The notes beneath the pieces are model-generated. The model searched no databases. It was not told the DNA's origin and saw only the letters and a list, made by a program, of their open reading frames with translations. A DNA stretch of 39,059 nt from an uncultured Eubacterium sp. Lineage in GTDB: Bacteria; Bacillota_A; Clostridia; Lachnospirales; Lachnospiraceae. Shown one piece after another: positions 24,197 to 31,380 of this stretch (positions within the stretch are counted from its first letter, which is position 1; every line of letters starts with the position of its first letter). The position numbers and the translations under genes are program-made. The stretch covers positions 1 to 39,059 of the forward strand of contig CAJUSH010000033.1 in the NCBI GenBank assembly GCA_910589045.1, given 5' to 3'.

Positions 24197-24991
24197 ATGA
24201 TTAAGGAAGAGCGTCGGGAGAGGAGGCGCAGAAAACAGAGAAGAAAACGTATACTGCTGTGCATTCTTTTGCTGTTTTTGCTGGCGGGCGGCGGATATCT
24301 GCTGGTGACGCGGGTGTACACGGTGGAGAAGGTGAGCGTTGTCGGAAATGAGCTTTACACGGACGAACAGATTGAACAGATCGTGCTTTCGGACGAGTAT
24401 TCCTGGAGCAGCTTTTATGTCTATCTGAAATACCGCTTTTTTCATACGAGCGAGCTGCCGTTTGTGGATTCCATCGCGGTTGGCATGGATCTGAGGCAGC
24501 CGCACCGGCTGACGGTGGAGGTGACGGAGAAGGGAATTTTGGGCTATCTCTATATTGACTCCATTGACCAGAATGCTTATTTTGACAAGGACGGTTTTGT
24601 GGTGGAAACCTCGCAGCAGGAGATCGGGGATGTGCCCCGGATTGAGGGACTGACCTGTGACTCCGTGGTGCTGTACGAAAAGCTTCCGCTGGAGGATGCC
24701 GCGGCGCTTTCGAGCCTGCTGTCGCTGACACAGCTTCTGGAGAAATACGGGATTTCCACGGAGCGCATCCGATACCAGGAGTCGGCGGGAACGATGCAGG
24801 TTTACAGCGGCGGCATTACGGTAAATGTAGGCAGTGCGGACAATCTGACGGACAAGATCATGCGCCTGCAGTACATACTTCCCCAGCTTACAAACCAGAC
24901 GGGGACGCTGCATCTGGAGAACTGGTCAAACGAAAATACGGACATCATTTTCGAGCCTAAAAAAAGTAAAAAAAGCAAAAAATCAAAATAA
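24197..24991 (+). CDS. cell division protein FtsQ/DivIB
   Basis: 264 residues. A basic cytoplasmic start (Arg/Lys-rich 3-17), one transmembrane helix (about 18-37), then a POTRA domain (about 40-110, beginning YTVEKVSVVGNELYTDEQI) and the beta domain. It ends in a Lys/Ser run (KKSKKSKKSK). This is the FtsQ/DivIB layout. The protein joins FtsL and DivIC in the divisome and regulates septal synthesis. ATG 24197 follows a GGAGGGGG site. It is the last gene before the ftsZ promoter. Confidence 0.92.
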   Translation: MIKEERRERRRRKQRRKRILLCILLLFLLAGGGYLLVTRVYTVEKVSVVGNELYTDEQIEQIVLSDEYSWSSFYVYLKYRFFHTSELPFVDSIAVGMDLRQPHRLTVEVTEKGILGYLYIDSIDQNAYFDKDGFVVETSQQEIGDVPRIEGLTCDSVVLYEKLPLEDAAALSSLLSLTQLLEKYGISTERIRYQESAGTMQVYSGGITVNVGSADNLTDKIMRLQYILPQLTNQTGTLHLENWSNENTDIIFEPKKSKKSKKSK

Positions 24992-24995
24992 TGGG

Positions 24996-25024
24996 TTGAT
25001 ATTTTTTTCAAGAAATACTATCAT
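24996..25024 (+). promoter_or_regulatory. sigma-A promoter of ftsZ
   Basis: TTGATA (24996-25001), 17-bp spacer and TATCAT (25019-25024). The start would be near 25031, giving a leader of about 140 nt before the TTG start of ftsZ. I see no strong hairpin in that leader. Confidence 0.7.
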
Positions 25025-25172
25025 AGATTATGATTGAGAAAAGAATGTGACGATCGCGGCGGCACAAAAGCAGACGGGAACAAATTTTCGATTATCGTAT
25101 ATATTTTGGATATTGGAGATACTGCCCGAAGGGCATCGGCGGGCGGATTTGAGGATTGAGGAGGACAAACTC

Positions 25173-26417
25173 TTGTTGGAGATTACGACTACAGGCGCAG
25201 ATAATAACGCAAAAATCATTGTCATCGGCGTTGGAGGCGCCGGAAACAATGCCGTAAATAGAATGATTGACGAGAGCATCGGCGGGGTGGAATTTGTCGG
25301 TGTGAATACGGACAAACAGGCATTGGCACTGTGCAAGGCGCCGACGCTCATACAGATCGGTGAGAAGCTGACAAAGGGACTCGGCGCGGGCGCACAGCCT
25401 GAGATCGGGCAGAAGGCGGCGGAGGAGAGTGTGGACGACCTCTCGGCATCGATCCAGGGCGCGGACATGGTGTTTGTGACGTGCGGTATGGGCGGCGGTA
25501 CGGGAACCGGAGCTGCGCCTGTCGTAGCGCGCATTGCAAAGGACATGGGGATTCTGACGGTCGGCGTTGTGACGAAGCCCTTCAAATTTGAGGCGAAGCA
25601 GCGGATGGTCAATGCGGTTTCCGGTATTGAGCGCCTAAAGGACAGCGTGGATACGCTCATCGTAATTCCAAACGATAAGCTGCTGGAGATCGTGGACCGG
25701 CGCACGACGATGCCGGACGCCCTGAAAAAGGCGGACGAGGTGCTGCAGCAGTCCGTACAGGGTATCACCGACCTGATCAACCTTCCGGCACTCATCAATC
25801 TGGATTTTGCGGATGTGCAGACGGTCATGAAGGACAAGGGGCTGGCGCACATCGGTATCGGCGAGGCGCATGGAGAGGAGAAGGCGCTGGACGCGGTAAA
25901 GCTTGCGGTTGCAAGCCCGCTGCTGGAGACGACCATCAACGGCGCGACCCATGTCATCATCAATATCTCCGGGGATATTTCCCTGATGGATGCCAACGAC
26001 GCAGCAAGCTTCGTGCAGGATCTGGCGGGCGAGGAGGCAAACATCATCTTCGGTGCGAAGTACGACGAAAATATGAACGATACGGCCCAGATCACGGTTA
26101 TCGCGACCGGGCTTGAGGTGAATAAGAAGCCTTCCGTGACACCCCTTATGAGCGGCATGAAGTACACGACTACGACGAATGCGGCGAATACCGCCAGGGG
26201 GCAGATGAACGCGGGGCTGACGAGCCGTGCGGGACTCTCAGGTACGGCAGGAGCAGGCTATCGCGGAACGGGTACTGCGGCAGGAACGGGGGCCGGCACG
26301 ATGCCGACAGCGAACAATCCCGCCTTTACCGGCATCCAGAAGCCGAAGAAGCCGGAGAGCAGCGTGCCCGAGAAGGACATCCAGATTCCCACCTTCCTGA
26401 AAAATACGAGAAGATAG
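25173..26417 (+). CDS. ftsZ: cell division protein FtsZ
   Basis: The tubulin-like GTPase that forms the division ring. The start is TTG 25173, with GAGGAGG at 25159-25165; it yields MLEITTTGADNNAKIIVIGV, the usual beginning of clostridial FtsZ, and 414 residues. A longer open frame back to 25047 has no ribosome binding site. The tubulin signature GGGTGTG is at 107-113 and the synergy loop region (NLPALINLDFADVQ) is present. A variable Gly/Ala/Thr-rich linker leads to the conserved C-terminal peptide DIQIPTFLKN, which binds partners such as FtsA or SepF. ftsA is absent here. A terminator follows. Confidence 0.97.
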   Translation: MLEITTTGADNNAKIIVIGVGGAGNNAVNRMIDESIGGVEFVGVNTDKQALALCKAPTLIQIGEKLTKGLGAGAQPEIGQKAAEESVDDLSASIQGADMVFVTCGMGGGTGTGAAPVVARIAKDMGILTVGVVTKPFKFEAKQRMVNAVSGIERLKDSVDTLIVIPNDKLLEIVDRRTTMPDALKKADEVLQQSVQGITDLINLPALINLDFADVQTVMKDKGLAHIGIGEAHGEEKALDAVKLAVASPLLETTINGATHVIINISGDISLMDANDAASFVQDLAGEEANIIFGAKYDENMNDTAQITVIATGLEVNKKPSVTPLMSGMKYTTTTNAANTARGQMNAGLTSRAGLSGTAGAGYRGTGTAAGTGAGTMPTANNPAFTGIQKPKKPESSVPEKDIQIPTFLKNTRR

Positions 26418-26456
26418 TTTTTTCTTTCAGCTACATAGATCGGATTGATTTTAAGA

Positions 26457-26491
26457 AATCCCTGCGGAGCTTCCGCGGGGATTATTTTTTT
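26457..26491 (+). terminator. rho-independent terminator after ftsZ
   Basis: AATCCCTGCGG (26457-26467) pairs with CCGCGGGGATT (26473-26483) with one wobble and an AGCTT loop, followed by ATTTTTTT. It separates the dcw cluster from the sporulation genes. Confidence 0.92.
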
Positions 26492-26506
26492 GTGCATGGA
26501 CGCTCT

Positions 26507-26539
26507 TTGACAAATTCTGCGGGACGTGGGAGCTATAAT
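26507..26539 (+). promoter_or_regulatory. spoIIG-type promoter with 21-bp spacer and 0A-box-like site
   Basis: Perfect TTGACA (26507-26512) and perfect TATAAT (26534-26539) are separated by 21 bp, too far for normal sigma-A activity. The Bacillus spoIIG promoter has the same peculiarity (22 bp) and needs phosphorylated Spo0A. The -35 overlaps TTTGACA (26506-26512), whose complement TGTCAAA differs by one base from the 0A box TGTCGAA. Control of spoIIGA-sigE by Spo0A is therefore likely. Confidence 0.75.
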
Positions 26540-26576
26540 AAAAACATATGAATGGGACACAGGAGGGATTGCATAT

Positions 26577-27347
26577 GTGGAGGTAAGGATTTACATAGAT
26601 GTATTGTGGTTTCGCACGTTTCTGACGGAGCTTCTTGTCTGTTTGTTCGTCAATCTGTGGACAAAGCAGAACCGTTCAACGCTGCGCCTGCTGCTTTTGA
26701 CGGCGGCGCAGGTGAGTGTACAGGTGCTGTTGTTTGTGCTGGCCGGTTATGGTGCGGTGTATGCCGGGGGCTCCCTGCTGCTTTTTTTGCTGCTGCTCTT
26801 GTTGGCGTTCCGACCAGGAAGCGCAGGGGCTTTCCTGCGGCTTTTTTTGTGGAGCATGGCAGCGATGGCGGCGGCGGGCGGTATTTTTTCCGTTTGCCAG
26901 CAGAAGATTCCAAGGGGTTACTGGTTTGGGGCGGGGGTATGTGTCCTTGCGCTTTCGGTGCTTGCTTCTCTCATTTTGGAGGAGCGGAGGGAGCAGCAGG
27001 ATCTGCGGCTTTACCGGATTATGCTTTTGCATAATGGCCGTTCTGTGGAGGTGACGGGGTTTCATGACACCGGAAACCGGCTGACGGACCCTTACGTCCG
27101 CGCCCCGGTGCACATTTTGGCGGAGTCGGCGGCAGAGGCGCTTATGCTCACCCGGGAGGGCTGCAGGCTCGTGCCCTTTTGCTCGGTGGGTAAAGCGGAT
27201 GGGCTGCTGCGGGTCTGGACCATCGACGGGATGGCATGGGAGCAGGGCAGGCTTGCGCCTGCGGTCATTGGCGTGGCACCGGACACACTGTTTGAAAAAA
27301 AGGAATATCAGTTAATTTTAGCGGCGGGCTTTCGCAGTCTGCCTTAG
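26577..27347 (+). CDS. spoIIGA: sigma-E processing peptidase SpoIIGA
   Basis: The membrane-embedded aspartic protease that activates pro-sigma-E. About five hydrophobic segments fill residues 1-135, followed by a cytoplasmic protease domain with the catalytic motif DTGN (Asp164) in GFHDTGNRLTDP. The C-terminal YQLILAAGFRS is also typical. The start is GTG 26577, with AGGAGGG at 26561-26567; an overlapping out-of-frame ATG at 26575 encodes only three codons. 256 aa is somewhat shorter than in Bacillus. It lies directly before sigE, its substrate gene. Confidence 0.93.
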   Translation: MEVRIYIDVLWFRTFLTELLVCLFVNLWTKQNRSTLRLLLLTAAQVSVQVLLFVLAGYGAVYAGGSLLLFLLLLLLAFRPGSAGAFLRLFLWSMAAMAAAGGIFSVCQQKIPRGYWFGAGVCVLALSVLASLILEERREQQDLRLYRIMLLHNGRSVEVTGFHDTGNRLTDPYVRAPVHILAESAAEALMLTREGCRLVPFCSVGKADGLLRVWTIDGMAWEQGRLAPAVIGVAPDTLFEKKEYQLILAAGFRSLP

Positions 27348-27359
27348 GAGGAAAGTAAA

Positions 27360-27413
27360 ATGCTTTTCGACGATATGCCCGTGAGCGCAGGCAGGTGGGC
27401 GCTGCAAGAATAA
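27360..27413 (+). CDS. 17-codon micro-ORF between spoIIGA and sigE
   Basis: ATG 27360 to TAA 27413 encodes MLFDDMPVSAGRWALQE. It is preceded by AGGAGGAAAG (27346-27355), an excellent ribosome binding site at ideal distance that overlaps the spoIIGA stop codon. A second site (GGGAGGAA) serves sigE further on. It could be a tiny sporulation peptide, a coupling ORF, or a chance event. I recognise no family. Confidence 0.4.
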   Translation: MLFDDMPVSAGRWALQE

Positions 27414-27429
27414 AAGGGAGGAATATCAT

Positions 27430-28167
27430 ATGTACATAAAAATCAATGTGCCAAATCGTTTTCAACTAAAGATCATACCGACGCTTTATACGATGCTGTT
27501 TCAGAGGGAGCAGGAGGTGCACTATATCGGGGGAGCGGAAGTACTTCCGCCGCCCCTGGAAGCGGAGCGGGAGCGGGAGTGCATTCTGCTCATGGGGGAT
27601 AACTGCGCGGAGGCGCGCAAGGAGCTGATCGAGCACAACCTGCGGCTCGTGGTCTACATTGCGAAAAAATTTGACAACACCGGAGTCGGTGTGGAGGATC
27701 TGATCTCCATCGGAACCATCGGGCTGATCAAGGCGATCAACACCTTTAACCCCGAGAAGAAGATCAAGCTTGCCACCTACGCGTCCCGCTGCATTGAAAA
27801 TGAGATTCTTATGTATCTGCGGCGAAACAGTAAGACCCGCATGGAGGTATCTATCGACGAGCCGCTTAATGTGGACTGGGATGGAAATGAGCTGCTGCTG
27901 TCGGACATTCTCGGGACCGACGAGGACGTGATCTCGAAGGACATCGAGTCGGAGGTGGAGAAAAAGCTTCTTGGAAACGCGATTGAGCATTTGTCCAAGC
28001 GGGAGCGTCAGATCGTGGAGCTGCGCTTCGGGCTTCACGCGCCCGACGGAAAGGAGCTGACCCAGAAGGAGGTAGCGGATTCTCTTGGCATTTCCCAGTC
28101 GTACATATCCCGGCTCGAAAAAAAGATTATGAAGCGCCTCCGAAAAGAAATTGTACGCTTTGAATGA
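27430..28167 (+). CDS. sigE: RNA polymerase sporulation sigma factor, pro-sigma-E
   Basis: Directs early mother-cell transcription during sporulation. 245 residues. The N-terminal pro-sequence (about 1-27) is removed by SpoIIGA; the sequence after it, EVHYIGGAEVLPPPL, closely resembles the Bacillus processing region. Region 2 follows (LVVYIAKKF, ENEILMYLRRN), then region 3 and region 4 with SQSYISRLEKKIMKRLRKE. ATG 27430 has GGGAGGAA upstream. It is probably cotranscribed with spoIIGA from the 21-bp-spacer promoter. Unlike in Bacillus, sigG does not follow directly. Confidence 0.97.
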   Translation: MYIKINVPNRFQLKIIPTLYTMLFQREQEVHYIGGAEVLPPPLEAERERECILLMGDNCAEARKELIEHNLRLVVYIAKKFDNTGVGVEDLISIGTIGLIKAINTFNPEKKIKLATYASRCIENEILMYLRRNSKTRMEVSIDEPLNVDWDGNELLLSDILGTDEDVISKDIESEVEKKLLGNAIEHLSKRERQIVELRFGLHAPDGKELTQKEVADSLGISQSYISRLEKKIMKRLRKEIVRFE

Positions 28168-28180
28168 TGTGTGGTATAAT
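28151..28180 (+). promoter_or_regulatory. promoter of the beta-CASP protein gene
   Basis: TTGTAC (28151-28156) and TATAAT (28175-28180) with an 18-bp spacer; TGG directly before the -10 makes it an extended -10 promoter. GTGTGGTATAAT is identical to the element at 3031-3042. The leader contains CAGAAC/GTTCTG (28213-28229), a 6-bp hairpin with a 5-base loop. Confidence 0.7.
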
Positions 28181-28272
28181 AAAAATGTAATATGAGCACC
28201 GGGCGGGGCGTTCAGAACCTGGTGTTCTGCGAAGGAAAACAGGGGTGTTTTTTACAAAAGGAGATGGTATTT

Positions 28273-29880
28273 ATGTTATTGGAATTTTTAGGAGCCGCTC
28301 ATGAGGTGACAGGGAGCTGTCATTTTCTGCAGTACGCGGGGAAGCATCTGCTGGTGGACTGCGGTATGGAGCAGGGACCGGATCTGTATGTAAATCAGGA
28401 GATTCCGGTGAATGCGGCAGCGATCGACACGGTACTTATCACACATGCGCACATTGACCACTCGGGGCTTTTGCCGCTTCTGTATGCGCGGGGCTTTCGG
28501 GGACGGGTTTACTGTACGCAGGCGACCTATGAGCTTTGTACGATCATGCTCAAGGATTCCGCACACATCCAGGAGTTTGAGGCGGAGTGGCGCAACCGTA
28601 AGGCAAAGCGCTCCGGCGGCGGTCAGGTGGAGCCGATGTACACGATGGAGGATGTACAGGGCGTGCTCCCGCATTTTACGCCGTGCCTGTATGGGGAAAC
28701 GGTTCAGGTAGACGAAGATTTAACAATCCGCTTTTCGGATGCGGGACATCTGCTCGGCTCATCATCCATTGAGCTTTGGGTGAAAGAGAAGGATGAGGAG
28801 GTTAAGCTTGTCTTTTCCGGTGATATCGGACAGGGAAACCGGCCGCTGCTCAAAGCGCCGGTATACCTGAAGGATGCGGACTACGTGATTATGGAGTCGA
28901 CCTACGGTGACCGGGAGCACCACGCGCCGATTGACTTTGCAGAGGCGCTTGCGCATGTGGTCAAGGAGACGTTTATCCGCGGAGGGAATCTTGTAATTCC
29001 CGCGTTTTCGGTGGGCCGTACACAGGAGATGCTCTTTTTCCTGCGCCGCATTAAAACCGAGCATATGCTTCCGGAATTTGAGGATTTCGAGGTATACATT
29101 GACAGTCCGCTGGCGATCGAGGCTACCAATATTTTCCACAAAAACGTGCGGGACTGCTTTAACGAAAGGGCGCTCGCGCTCATTGACAAGGGCATCAACC
29201 CGATTCAGTTCCCGGGACTTCGGACGGCGGTAGACAGCAACGCCTCCAAGCAGATCAACTTTTTAAAAAAGCCGGTTGTCATCATCTCAGCCTCCGGCAT
29301 GTGCGAGGCGGGACGCATCCGCCACCATTTAAAGCATAATCTGTGGCGCCCGGATTCCACGGTGTTATTTGTGGGCTATCAGGTGCCGGGCACACTGGGC
29401 CATGCACTGCTTAACGGGGCGAAGGAGGTAAAGCTTTTCGGTGAAATGATCGAGGTGCACGCGCAGATCATAAATCTTCCGGGCATCAGCGGGCACGCCG
29501 ATAAAAACAAGCTGATGGAGTGGGCAGCGTCATTTAAGGAGCACCCGCCGAAACGGGTGTTTGTCGTGCACGGCGACGACAAGGTGACGGACGATTTCGC
29601 TATGCACCTGCATAACGAGCTGGGCTACGAGGCATCCGCCCCCTACAGCGGCGATATCTACGATCTGTTTCAGAACGCCTGCATCAAGCAGGGCAGCCGT
29701 ATGATGGTGCCCAAAAAGACGAAGCGCTCCGTCAAGGCTTCCAGCAATGTATTTGCGCGTCTGCTTGCGGCCGGACAGCGCCTGCTTACAATCATTAACA
29801 AGAGCGAGGGGCTGCCGAACAAGGAGCTGGGACGCTTTGCGGACCAGATCAATTCGATATGCGATAAGTGGGAGCATTAA
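28273..29880 (+). CDS. MBL-fold beta-CASP RNA-processing-type hydrolase
   Basis: 535 residues of the CPSF73/RNase J-related superfamily. Metal site: THAHIDHSG (His58, His60, Asp62, His63), then DAGHLLGSS and SGDIGQ. The beta-CASP part contains ASGMCEAGRIRHHL, and the C-terminal RMMBL part has HADKNKLMEW and VVHGDD. It is likely a zinc-dependent ribonuclease, but the substrate is unknown. ATG 28273 is preceded by AAAAGGAGATGG; the frame opens earlier, at 28192, without a site. It sits between sigE and the inverted sigG and has its own extended -10 promoter, so it need not be a sporulation gene. Confidence 0.92.
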   Translation: MLLEFLGAAHEVTGSCHFLQYAGKHLLVDCGMEQGPDLYVNQEIPVNAAAIDTVLITHAHIDHSGLLPLLYARGFRGRVYCTQATYELCTIMLKDSAHIQEFEAEWRNRKAKRSGGGQVEPMYTMEDVQGVLPHFTPCLYGETVQVDEDLTIRFSDAGHLLGSSSIELWVKEKDEEVKLVFSGDIGQGNRPLLKAPVYLKDADYVIMESTYGDREHHAPIDFAEALAHVVKETFIRGGNLVIPAFSVGRTQEMLFFLRRIKTEHMLPEFEDFEVYIDSPLAIEATNIFHKNVRDCFNERALALIDKGINPIQFPGLRTAVDSNASKQINFLKKPVVIISASGMCEAGRIRHHLKHNLWRPDSTVLFVGYQVPGTLGHALLNGAKEVKLFGEMIEVHAQIINLPGISGHADKNKLMEWAASFKEHPPKRVFVVHGDDKVTDDFAMHLHNELGYEASAPYSGDIYDLFQNACIKQGSRMMVPKKTKRSVKASSNVFARLLAAGQRLLTIINKSEGLPNKELGRFADQINSICDKWEH

Positions 29881-29936
29881 ATGCGTTCCCTCTTCCGGAT
29901 GGCGGATGAAGGACACGGTTCGTGTGCTTTGCCGGT

Positions 29937-30713
29937 TTACTTCAGGTAGTTTTTCATATGGTTGAGCGCGGACTTTTCCAGTCTGGACACCTGTGCCTGT
30001 GAGATATGAATTTCCTGCGCTACCTCCATCTGGGTTTTGCCCTCAAAGAAACGAAGCTTTATAATATAGTTTTCCCGCTCGCCGAGTCGCTCCATGGCAT
30101 CGCTTAAGGACAGCGACTCGATCCAGCGGGATTCTTTATTTTTCTTGTCCGCGATCTGATCCATGACATAGAGTGTGTCGCCGCCGTCGGTGTAGACCGG
30201 GTCATAGAGACTGACCGGGCTTTGGATGGCATCTAGGGCATAGACGATTTCTTCCTTGGTCAGCCCCGATTCCGCGGCGATCTCCTCAATGGTCGGATCC
30301 TCCTGTGTGCGGTTCATGAGGGTTTCCTTCGCATGGATGGCCTTGTAAGCGGTATCGCGGAGCGAGCGGGAGACGCGGATGCTGTTGTTGTCCCGCAGAT
30401 AGCGGCGGACTTCGCCGATGATCATCGGAACGGCATAGGTGGAGAATTTTACACCCATGGTGGGGTCAAAATTGTCGATGGATTTCATCAGGCCGATACA
30501 TCCGATCTGGAACAGGTCATCGATATTGTCCGTGTGACCGGTAAAGCGGCGGATGATGGAGAGCACGAGGCGCAGGTTTCCGTTGATGTATTCCTCTCTG
30601 GCGGCGATATCGCCCTGCTTGATGCGCACAAACAGGGCATCCTTTTCTTCTTCCTTCAGTATAGGGAGCTTTGCGGTATTTACACCGCAGATTTCGACTT
30701 TATATGCAGACAT
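29937..30713 (-). CDS. sigG: RNA polymerase sporulation sigma factor sigma-G
   Basis: Late forespore sigma factor. 258 residues on the minus strand, starting MSAYKVEICGVNTAKLP, the typical sigma-G beginning; GGAGG lies at good distance upstream of the ATG (30713-30711). Core regions: NLRLVLSIIRRF, DLFQIGCIGLMKSIDNFD (region 2), KFSTYAVPMIIGEVRRYLRD, and region 4 ending SQAQVSRLEKSALNHMKNYL. The longer frame back to 30782 lacks a ribosome binding site. A sigma-F-type promoter is expected upstream, but I could not identify one. In Bacillus sigG follows sigE on the same strand; here it is inverted and separated. Confidence 0.95.
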   Translation of the reverse strand: MSAYKVEICGVNTAKLPILKEEEKDALFVRIKQGDIAAREEYINGNLRLVLSIIRRFTGHTDNIDDLFQIGCIGLMKSIDNFDPTMGVKFSTYAVPMIIGEVRRYLRDNNSIRVSRSLRDTAYKAIHAKETLMNRTQEDPTIEEIAAESGLTKEEIVYALDAIQSPVSLYDPVYTDGGDTLYVMDQIADKKNKESRWIESLSLSDAMERLGERENYIIKLRFFEGKTQMEVAQEIHISQAQVSRLEKSALNHMKNYLK

Positions 30714-30789
30714 GGTTATAAACCTCCGATTACAACATAGTGAAAGTTTGTACAGATGCGAAAGAAAATATTCTTTTCGCACAGAAAAG

Positions 30790-30818
30790 TTGAATTATTT
30801 TATCAAATCATTTATAAT
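30790..30818 (+). promoter_or_regulatory. strong sigma-A promoter directly before a start codon
   Basis: TTGAAT (30790-30795), 17-bp spacer and TATAAT (30813-30818). The expected start of transcription (about 30825) coincides with ATG 30826, so the mRNA would have little or no leader. The promoter diverges from sigG. Confidence 0.75.
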
Positions 30819-30825
30819 GGGGGCT

Positions 30826-31251
30826 ATGAAAGATTTGATTGATGAACGGAACAGAAAAGAAAAAATGCAGAACAGTATTCTGAAATGGTGGAACGTGCAT
30901 TACATGACGCCGGAAGAGCTGGAGGAGGAGCAGGAAAAAGAACATGATCCGTCTGTCACCGGCACAAAGCACCAGTCAGATTCCACAGAGGCACAGGATG
31001 CGCATAATCCCCAGGAGATTATGGAGCATCTGGAGCAGGTGGCAAAGGAGCAGGAGGCGAAAAAGCAGCAGGAGATCGAGGCTGCCATGAAGGAGCACAG
31101 GGAGAATTATAATCCACTTACGGGCTCCTATTCCGGCTCCTATGGAAGCAGCGGCGTGGATTCGGAGCATGAGGATCAGATTGCGGCGATCCTGACCGAG
31201 AAGGAGGATGCGCTTCGAAACCTGATTGAGCATGCGGATGAAGTTGAATAA
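30826..31251 (+). CDS. small charged protein of unknown function
   Basis: 141 residues, very rich in Glu, Gln and Lys, with no signal peptide or membrane helix. The start contains WWNVHYMTPEELEEEQEKE; residues about 60-95 look like a coiled coil (HLEQVAKEQEAKKQQEIEAA); then a short Tyr/Ser/Gly stretch, and a helical end. ATG 30826 lies only 8 bases after the -10 element of its promoter, which suggests a leaderless mRNA; an internal ATG at 30865 is the alternative and also lacks a good ribosome binding site. It stands divergent from sigG. No family is recognised. Confidence 0.65.
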   Translation: MKDLIDERNRKEKMQNSILKWWNVHYMTPEELEEEQEKEHDPSVTGTKHQSDSTEAQDAHNPQEIMEHLEQVAKEQEAKKQQEIEAAMKEHRENYNPLTGSYSGSYGSSGVDSEHEDQIAAILTEKEDALRNLIEHADEVE

Positions 31252-31327
31252 TTATGTTGTGGAGGAAGGCGTCAGACATGCCTTCGGACGACGCGGCAGG
31301 TGGTGCAAAGCGGCACATGCCGATACC

Positions 31328-31352
31328 AAAAAAAACGCTATGCGTTTTTTTT
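31328..31352. terminator. bidirectional rho-independent terminator before argS
   Basis: Eight A residues plus CGC (31328-31338) pair with GCG plus eight T residues (31342-31352) around a TAT loop. It ends the small charged gene. The argS start follows 28 bases later, so argS must use read-through or an unrecognised promoter. Confidence 0.75.
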
Positions 31353-31380
31353 GTGTGCGCGGGACAGAGAGGAAAGAATT

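Noticed and set aside
25028..26167. A 379-codon open frame on the minus strand across ftsZ
   Set aside because: It is antisense to a certain gene, very rich in Ser/Pro/Ala, has no ribosome binding site or family match, and arises from the GC-rich third positions of ftsZ.
31252..31327. Short inverted repeats (GAAGGC/GCCTTC, CGGCA/TGCCG) before argS as an arginine T-box
   Set aside because: No T-box consensus GGTGGNACCGCG and no specifier context; only the A/T-rich terminator that follows is convincing.
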